The position numbers and the translations under genes are program-made. The notes beneath the pieces are model-generated. The model was not told the DNA's origin, made no database searches, and saw only the letters and a program-made list of their open reading frames with translations. 64,000 nucleotides of DNA, taken from assembly GCA_049509515.1 (NCBI GenBank), contig JBEKZV010000010.1, positions 1-64,000 of the forward strand. Direction: 5' to 3'. The stretch is from JBEKCP01 sp049509515. Lineage in GTDB: Bacteria > Planctomycetota > Planctomycetia > Pirellulales > Thermoguttaceae. Shown here one piece after another: positions 59,270 to 64,000 of this stretch. Within the stretch, counting starts at the first letter, position 1, and each line of letters begins with the position of its first letter.

Positions 59270-59446
59270 CTAGCCGTGGATCGAGCTCGCCACGCGGTTG
59301 AACGCGCTGGAGGCGTTCGTACCGATTGACGAGATGGCCGTCAGGCACACGACCACAATCAGCGTCAGCATCACCGCGTACTCGACGGCGGTGGGCCCGT
59401 CCTCGGAAACGAGGAAGCGGTGCAACTTCAGAGCAAGCGACTTCAT
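59270..59446 (-). CDS. Flp-type pilin, copy 1
   Basis: A 58-residue Flp pilin: short leader, then the processing region DGPTAVEYAVMLTLIVVVCL (Glu-Tyr pair of Flp pilins) and the hydrophobic assembly helix, ending SIGTNASSAFNRVASSIHG. The prepilin peptidase should cut before the hydrophobic stretch. GGAGGAAT lies upstream of the ATG. It is a near-duplicate of copy 2, about 690 bp away, with the flanking terminator and leader also duplicated. Confidence 0.92.
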   Translation of the reverse strand: MKSLALKLHRFLVSEDGPTAVEYAVMLTLIVVVCLTAISSIGTNASSAFNRVASSIHG

Positions 59447-59700
59447 GCGTATTCCTCCGTTCCGGCGCCCTCCCCGAGATTCGGGACGACCCGGAAGTAC
59501 AACCAAACCTGGGTCTCGTCGGATATGACGGCGGTCCCGCAGGTCCGCCGCGGCCTGCACCATATCGTCCGACACCCTTCTAGTAAAGCAGCACTACAGG
59601 CCCTCAATCCATGCGTGCGAACATCCTGCCTCTATGCTAAAACCTAGGTCGGATTTCCCGGATGTCAAATTGTCGCGCTTCCCAATTCCGTATTCCCCGT
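59447..59700. other. leader of flp pilin 1, no riboswitch
   Basis: The first 140 bp match the leader of pilin 2 base for base in most positions. Beyond that the match jumps directly to the sequence found at 60417-60521, i.e. the riboswitch segment of unit 2 is missing here. A copy of the dispersed palindrome lies at 59727-59755. Confidence 0.7.
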
Positions 59701-59848
59701 CTCATCTTCGCCGACCGGGCGCCATCGGGCACCGCGCGCAGCGTGGCCGGCATGGTCTGGCACGGCGCCCGGCCACGAAAACCGGGACGGTCCCCGTGGA
59801 CGGTTACGGGCACCCGCCGGGCGCCCTTGGGCCTTCTCAAGAAAGGCG

Positions 59849-59884
59849 ATCCCCCTTGGCAGCCGTCGGGACGCCAAGGGGGAT
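59849..59884 (-). terminator. hairpin downstream of flp pilin 2
   Basis: ATCCCCCTTGGC and GCCAAGGGGGAT, 12-bp stem, 12-nt loop. Duplicate of the hairpin after pilin 1. Confidence 0.55.
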
Positions 59885-59961
59885 TTCCGGTTTTTGCCGC
59901 GCCACGCGCCGGGCCGCATTGGGCCCGGCGGCGTGGCGCGAGCCGTGGTCCGGCCCGGAGC

Positions 59962-60138
59962 CTAGCCGTGGATCGAGTTCCCCACGGTGGTGAACGCGCT
60001 GGAGGCGTTCGTACCGATCGACGCGATGGCTCCCAGGCACACGATCACGATCAGCGTCAGCATCACCGCGTACTCGACGGCGGTGGGCCCGTCCTCGGAA
60101 ACGAGGAACCGGTGCAACTTCAGGGCAAGCGACTTCAT
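59962..60138 (-). CDS. Flp-type pilin, copy 2
   Basis: A 58-residue Flp pilin almost identical to copy 1 in its first 36 residues (same DGPTAVEYAVMLTLIV core) and diverging near the end (FTTVGNSIHG). GGAGGAAC lies upstream of the ATG. Its leader is about 180 nt long and follows a class I c-di-GMP riboswitch, so translation or transcription should respond to c-di-GMP. A GC-rich hairpin (CCGGC...GCCC / GGGC-GCCGG) lies just before the ribosome binding site and is the likely expression platform. Confidence 0.92.
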   Translation of the reverse strand: MKSLALKLHRFLVSEDGPTAVEYAVMLTLIVIVCLGAIASIGTNASSAFTTVGNSIHG

Positions 60139-60319
60139 GCTGTTCCTCCCCCTCCGGCGCCCTCCCCGAGACGCGGGGCGAGCCGGAAGTACGAGCAAAC
60201 CTGGGTCCCATCGGATATGACGGCGGCACCACAAGTCCGCCGCGGCCTGTGCCATATCCTCCGACACCCTTGTAGCAAGAACGTGCCTCTCCCTGCCTAA
60301 CGAGCGCAGCCCCATTCCT

Positions 60320-60410
60320 TCATCCTTTCGGTAGCCGGGCGACCGGCGCCCCCTGGGCGCCGGCCCTTGGCTTTGCGTCCCGGCCTTGCAGCCGGTTTGC
60401 CTTTTTCAGG
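60320..60410 (-). ncRNA. class I cyclic-di-GMP riboswitch (GEMM-I)
   Basis: On the minus strand the order is AAAAAGGCAAACC, then stem CCGGCU with GCAA tetraloop and GGCCGG, then GGGACGCAAAGCC, then a long P3 stem (CCGGCGCC / GGCGCCGG) and the closing GCCCGGCUACCGAAAGG. This matches the GEMM-I consensus: the GNRA loop on P2, the invariant ACGCAAAGCC and the terminal GxxxCCGA block. The G that precedes GCAAACC (Vc2 position 20) is kept, which favours c-di-GMP over cGAMP. It lies upstream of flp pilin 2, about 190 nt before its start. Confidence 0.85.
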
Positions 60411-60441
60411 GATGAAGAGGCTACAGGCCTCCAATCCATGG

Positions 60442-60470
60442 GTGCAAGCGTCCTGCTTCCATGCTAAAAT
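60442..60470 (+). promoter_or_regulatory. candidate hemC promoter
   Basis: An extended -10 element TGCTAAAAT (TAAAAT at 60465-60470) with a poor -35 (GTGCAA, 17-bp spacer), about 57 bp before the hemC ATG. The same TGCTAAAA block is duplicated at 59633-59641 beside pilin 1. Confidence 0.4.
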
Positions 60471-60526
60471 CTACGTCATTCGGCCCGATGTGTCCAATTG
60501 CCGCGCTTGAATATCCAATAGTCACC

Positions 60527-61456
60527 ATGTCGAGCCCTGCGGTGCGATTTCGCCTCGGTACGCGGGCCAGCCCATTGGCCCGCTGGCAGGCTGATTGGGT
60601 GGCGGCCCGGCTCGGCCAGCAGGGCATCGCGGTCGAGCTGGTCCACGTCACGACCTCCGGCGACCGCGGCGGGCCGCCGATCGCGCGGGGGCCGGACCGC
60701 GGGGTGTTCACCAAGGAGATCCAGCAGGAGCTTCTGGCAGGCCGCATCGACCTGGCCGTCCACAGCCTCAAGGACCTGCCGACCGACGCGGTGAGCGGAT
60801 TATGCCTGGCCGCGGTGCCCGAGCGGGCCGCGCCGAACGACGTGCTGGTGTGCGATCGCGCCGCGTCCTTCGCGGAGCTTCCCGGCGGGGCGATTGTGGG
60901 GACCGGCAGCCTCCGCCGCCGCGCCCAGTTGCTCCACGCCCGCGGCGACCTGGTGATGCGGGACCTCCGCGGCAACGTCGACACGCGGCTCCGCAAGCTG
61001 CACGAGGGGCAGTACGACGCCATCGTGCTGGCCGAGGCGGGGCTGCGGCGGCTCGGTCTGGCCCGCGAAATCACCCAAGTGTTGCCGCTTGATCTGGCGC
61101 TGCCGGCCGTGGGACAGGGGGCGCTCGGGATCGAGGTGCGGAGCGACGACGCGGCCGCCCGGCAGGCCGTTGCCCCGCTGGAGCACGCGGCCACTCGGGC
61201 CGCGGTGACGGCCGAGCGGGCGATGCTGGCCGCACTGGCGGGCGGCTGTCTCGCGCCGATCGCCGCCTGGGGCCGGCTGGAGCAAGACGCCCTCGTCCTG
61301 AGCGGCCGCGTGCTCAGTGCCGACGGCGCCCGGAAGATCGAGGCTACGCTCGCGGCCGCGCTTGCGGAGGCCGACGGCCTGGGCCGCCGCGTGGCCGACG
61401 CCCTGCTGGCCCAAGGCGCCGCCGAATTGGTCGAGGCCGCCCGACGCGGTGCATGA
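60527..61456 (+). CDS. hemC: hydroxymethylbilane synthase (porphobilinogen deaminase)
   Basis: A 309-residue enzyme. Hallmarks: RLGTRASPLARWQ at the N-terminus, HSLKDLPT, AAPNDVLV, GTGSLRRRAQL, RGNVDTRLRKL, QGALGIEVR, and the dipyrromethane-cofactor Cys in LAGGCLAPIAAW. It polymerises four porphobilinogens in haem synthesis. The N-terminus of the frame extends about 22 codons upstream, but ATG 60527 fits the family. No other hem genes are adjacent. It is divergent from the pilin locus. Confidence 0.95.
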   Translation: MSSPAVRFRLGTRASPLARWQADWVAARLGQQGIAVELVHVTTSGDRGGPPIARGPDRGVFTKEIQQELLAGRIDLAVHSLKDLPTDAVSGLCLAAVPERAAPNDVLVCDRAASFAELPGGAIVGTGSLRRRAQLLHARGDLVMRDLRGNVDTRLRKLHEGQYDAIVLAEAGLRRLGLAREITQVLPLDLALPAVGQGALGIEVRSDDAAARQAVAPLEHAATRAAVTAERAMLAALAGGCLAPIAAWGRLEQDALVLSGRVLSADGARKIEATLAAALAEADGLGRRVADALLAQGAAELVEAARRGA

Positions 61457-61458
61457 GG

Positions 61459-62205
61459 TTACTTCTCGAACGCCTGGGCGGGGGGGGCGTCCTCGGGCAG
61501 GTACAGCAGCCGGCCGCAGGTCTTGCAGAACATCGGGTGCGCCATGCGGATCTCGGCCTGGACGTTCAACGGAACCTGTTGGTTGCAGCCACCGCAGCAG
61601 CCGTCGATCACCACGGCCAAGGCATCCTCGCCGCGCTGGCGAACCATCCGCCGGTAGACCTCGCAGACCTTGGGCGGCAGGCCTTCCTCGGACTGCCGCA
61701 GCTCCCCCTCCAGCCGCTGGATGTCGTGGCGGATGTGCGGTTCCTGCTTCTGGACCTCAGCCTGGATCTGGACGGCTCTTTGCCGGGCAGCCGCCAGGGC
61801 CGCCTCCGCCTCGGCGATCTTCGCCGCAAAGGCGTCCACCTGCTCGAGCACCTCGAGAATCTCGTCCTCCAGGACGCTGTTGGCCATCTCGTCGGCGGCG
61901 ATCTGCTCCTTGAGGATCTGGTACTCGCGGTTGCTGGCCGCCATGTTCAGCTTCCGCTTGAGATCCTTGATCTTCTCCTCGTTGCCTTTCAGTTGAAGCT
62001 GTTTCTGGTCGATGTCCTTGCGAGTCGTCTTGAGCTCGTCGCGAAGCCGGGCCATCTCCTCTTCACGGTGCTTGACGTGCGTCTCGGCGGCGCCGACCTG
62101 TTTCGGGCCGCGGTCGAGCCGCTCCCTCAAGTCGCTGAGCTGCCGGTGGATGCGGTGCAGGGTCCGCAGCGTGCCTAAGCTGACGTTGGCGTTGGAACTG
62201 GGCAT
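61459..62205 (-). CDS. coiled-coil protein with C4 zinc ribbon
   Basis: A 248-residue protein: a long antiparallel coiled coil (about 10-180; REEEMARLRDELKTTRKDID, QLQLKGNEEKIKDLKRKL) then a C4-type zinc ribbon with Cys pairs CCGGC and CKTC. This is the widespread DUF164/zinc-ribbon family thought to act in RNA or ribosome-related processes. It ends 3 bp after the convergent hemC stop. A weak ribosome binding site precedes the ATG. Function not established. Confidence 0.85.
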   Translation of the reverse strand: MPSSNANVSLGTLRTLHRIHRQLSDLRERLDRGPKQVGAAETHVKHREEEMARLRDELKTTRKDIDQKQLQLKGNEEKIKDLKRKLNMAASNREYQILKEQIAADEMANSVLEDEILEVLEQVDAFAAKIAEAEAALAAARQRAVQIQAEVQKQEPHIRHDIQRLEGELRQSEEGLPPKVCEVYRRMVRQRGEDALAVVIDGCCGGCNQQVPLNVQAEIRMAHPMFCKTCGRLLYLPEDAPPAQAFEK

Positions 62206-62320
62206 GGGAATGGGGGGAATGGAGATTGGGGATTAGGGATTGGGGATTGGGGATTCGTTTAGCGGGCGGGCTTGCCCGCCGTTTACATGGGGTTCCAGGT
62301 TTTGGATTTGAGATTCGGGC

Positions 62321-62346
62321 GGGGCGCCGTGCGGAGCATGGTCGCC
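62321..62346. repeat. dispersed palindrome copy
   Basis: GGGCGCCGTGCGGAGCATGGTCGCC, same family as 35651-35727, just before the sigma-factor terminator. Confidence 0.5.
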
Positions 62347-62358
62347 CGCCGTTTGCGC

Positions 62359-62392
62359 AAAAAAACCGCCGGCCTTGCAAGGGCCGGCGGTT
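62359..62392 (-). terminator. intrinsic terminator of the sigma-factor gene
   Basis: On the minus strand AACCGCCGGCC and GGCCGGCGGTT form an 11-bp stem with a short loop, followed by seven Ts, about 90 nt past the stop codon. Confidence 0.88.
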
Positions 62393-62481
62393 GGGGAGGA
62401 CTCGCCGTTTGAGCCCGGAGACGGTGGGCCGCGCGCCGTGCCGCACCACGCGCCGCGTGGTGGCCGGGTCGGCCCGGCACG

Positions 62482-63996
62482 TCACGCCGCCCGGTCGACG
62501 AAGCCCACCAACTGCCGGCTGCGGACCGGGTGCTGGAGCTTCTTGACGGCCTTGGCCTCGATCTGCCGGACCCGCTCGCGGGTGACTTTGAAGATCCGCC
62601 CCACCTCTTCCAGGGTATAGGTATACCCGTCGCCCAGGCCGTAGCGCAAGCGGATGATCTCCCGCTCGCGGTAGGTGAGGGTCTTGAGCAGGGCGTCGAT
62701 CTTCTGCCGCAGCAGTTCATTTCCGGCTGCCTTGTCCGGCCGGGGCAACCCGCCGTCCTCGATGAACTCTCCAAAACAACTATCTTCGCTCTCGCCGACC
62801 GGCCGGTCAAGGCTTACCGGGTGGCGGCCGATGCTCAGGACGCGGCGGACCTCGTCCAGGCACAACTCGGCGGAGGCGGCCATCTCCTCGGTCGTCGGCT
62901 CCCGCCCCAGCTCCTGGGCGAGCCGCTTCGACACGTTCCGCAGCTTGCTCAAGATGTCGATCATGTGGACGGGGATGCGGATGGTGCGGGCTTGGTCGGC
63001 GACGGCCCGGGTGATCGCCTGCCGGATCCACCAGGTGGCGTAGGTGGAGAACTTATAGCCGCGGCGGTACTCGTACTTATCGACGGCCCGCATCAGCCCC
63101 GTATTGCCCTCCTGGATCAGGTCCAGGAAGCTCAGGCCGCGGTTGCGGTACTTCTTGGCGATGGAGACTACCAGGCGGAGGTTGCCGCTGGAGAGATCCC
63201 GCTTGACCTGCTCGTAGTCCTGGTGCTGGCGGTACATCAGGTCGCAGCGCTGCCGCAGGCTCTTGGGGCTTTCCTGGGTCCGGACCATCAAGTCGCGGAG
63301 CTCGCGGCGCAGGGCGGTGCGGCGGTCGCGGTGGGCGGGGCCGTCCGGCAGAGTCCGCAGGAACTCGCGGATCTGGAACATGCGGCGGACCGATTCCTCC
63401 ATCTGCCGCATCATGGCCTGGACCCGCCGCGTCCGCAGGCTCAGCTCTTCGACGAGCGTGAGCATCTTCCGCCGCCGGCGGATGAAGCGCTTGCGGGCGT
63501 CGCCCGCCGCGCCCTCGGGCGTGCGGCGACTGAACAGCCGCTGGAAATCCCGCCGGTTCTCGTCCCCCAAGTGTACGAGCGTCCGCAGGTTGTGGGGCAT
63601 GCGGGCGATGATCTGCTCCTTGGTCAGCCGCTCGGTCAACGAGACCTTGATCGTGCGGTCGAAGGGCAGCGCGCCGCCGTGGACCTTGGCCAGCGTGGCC
63701 AGCGTGCTCCGCATCGCCAGGCTGCAACCCATCACCGTGCGGCGGAACCTCTTGCGGGTGACCTCGATCTTCTTGGCCAGTGAGATTTCCTGCTGCCGCG
63801 TCAGCAGCGGGATTTCGGCCATCTGGGAGAGATAGAGCCGGATGGGGTCGCTGGTCCATTTGGTCACGTCCGGGGGCGGCGGCGGGGGCTCGGCCGCTCC
63901 CCCCGGCACCCCCCCCTGCTCCAGGGCCTCGGCGTCCAGCTCCTTGTCCGCCTGCTCGGCGACGTCGTAGAACTCCGGGGCCGGGGGCTCGTTCAC
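62482..63996 (-). CDS. rpoD: primary sigma-70 factor (RpoD type), 5' end at window edge
   Basis: At least 504 residues. Region 1.2 (DPIRLYLSQMAEIPLLTRQQ), a long charged non-conserved region with many Arg (about 90-270), region 2 (NLRLVVSIAKKYRNRGLSFL, YKFSTYATWWIRQAITRA), region 3 and region 4 (LTYREREIIRLRYGLGDG, EEVGRIFKVTRERVRQIEAKA), ending QLVGFVDRAA. It directs housekeeping transcription. A GTG stands 4 bp from the window end, but the frame is open to the edge and an N-terminal region 1.1 is missing, so the gene probably continues outside. Confidence 0.9.
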   Translation of the reverse strand: MNEPPAPEFYDVAEQADKELDAEALEQGGVPGGAAEPPPPPPDVTKWTSDPIRLYLSQMAEIPLLTRQQEISLAKKIEVTRKRFRRTVMGCSLAMRSTLATLAKVHGGALPFDRTIKVSLTERLTKEQIIARMPHNLRTLVHLGDENRRDFQRLFSRRTPEGAAGDARKRFIRRRRKMLTLVEELSLRTRRVQAMMRQMEESVRRMFQIREFLRTLPDGPAHRDRRTALRRELRDLMVRTQESPKSLRQRCDLMYRQHQDYEQVKRDLSSGNLRLVVSIAKKYRNRGLSFLDLIQEGNTGLMRAVDKYEYRRGYKFSTYATWWIRQAITRAVADQARTIRIPVHMIDILSKLRNVSKRLAQELGREPTTEEMAASAELCLDEVRRVLSIGRHPVSLDRPVGESEDSCFGEFIEDGGLPRPDKAAGNELLRQKIDALLKTLTYREREIIRLRYGLGDGYTYTLEEVGRIFKVTRERVRQIEAKAVKKLQHPVRSRQLVGFVDRAA

Positions 63997-64000
63997 CAGG

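Noticed and set aside
59490..59530. Possible second GEMM riboswitch from AACCAAACCTGGGTC in the pilin 1 leader
   Set aside because: It lacks the ACGCAAAGCC core and P3; the same sequence lies in the pilin 2 leader outside the true riboswitch.
1..64000. tRNA, rRNA or CRISPR
   Set aside because: No cloverleaf with a T-loop GTTCRANNC plus acceptor stem, no rRNA-like stretch and no regularly spaced repeat array was found by eye; a tool-based search could still find a diverged tRNA.

Overview
The window is GC-rich bacterial chromosome and most likely comes from a planctomycete. This is inferred from content, not from a marker-gene search. The pointers are a BlaI/M56 pair whose sensor carries HEAT repeats, an RpoD-type sigma factor, a DcaP-like porin, Hint-domain and LRR remnants, and many short palindromic intergenic repeats. 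No rRNA, tRNA or CRISPR array was seen.

Layout. 0-12 kb: the tail of a Hint-domain protein, a secreted alpha/beta hydrolase, a BlaI/M56-HEAT regulatory operon with a readable promoter and two operators, a beta-helix/esterase fusion and a thiamine-diphosphate decarboxylase. 12-20 kb is accessory: a ~410-bp duplicated non-coding repeat, small ORFs, an AlbA_2-like gene, decayed gene fragments, rpsA, and an overlapping pair made of a degenerate M91-like metallopeptidase and a membrane protein. 20-27 kb: recA, a RelE/ParE-type toxin-antitoxin pair, an HtrA-like protease and a type IIG restriction-modification gene of visibly lower GC. 27-39 kb: an NtrC-type regulator with an ABC exporter, a LarA-like protein, a large lipoprotein with a TlpA-like fold, a ferredoxin plus membrane protein, a hemerythrin protein, a double parvulin-type isomerase and a phosphopantetheinyl transferase. 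40-44 kb: a GT2 / YdjC-deacetylase / GT39 operon resembling the FlmF2-NaxD-FlmK lipid A amino-sugar cassette. 44-48 kb: a porin, a NUDIX hydrolase and an MFS exporter. 48-60 kb (minus strand): a Tad/Flp pilus locus with two pilins, a prepilin peptidase, CpaB, the CpaC secretin, CpaE, the CpaF ATPase, TadB, TadC, an OmpA-like protein and a TPR protein. 60-64 kb: hemC, a zinc-ribbon coiled-coil protein and a primary sigma factor that reaches the window edge.

The most striking non-coding signal is a class I (GEMM) cyclic-di-GMP riboswitch on the minus strand at about 60320-60410. It lies upstream of one of two near-identical Flp pilin genes, and the second pilin unit lacks it. The Tad locus therefore appears to be partly under second-messenger control. 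Several dispersed repeat families are also visible; one element has 14-bp flanking direct repeats and supplies the ribosome binding site of tadB.
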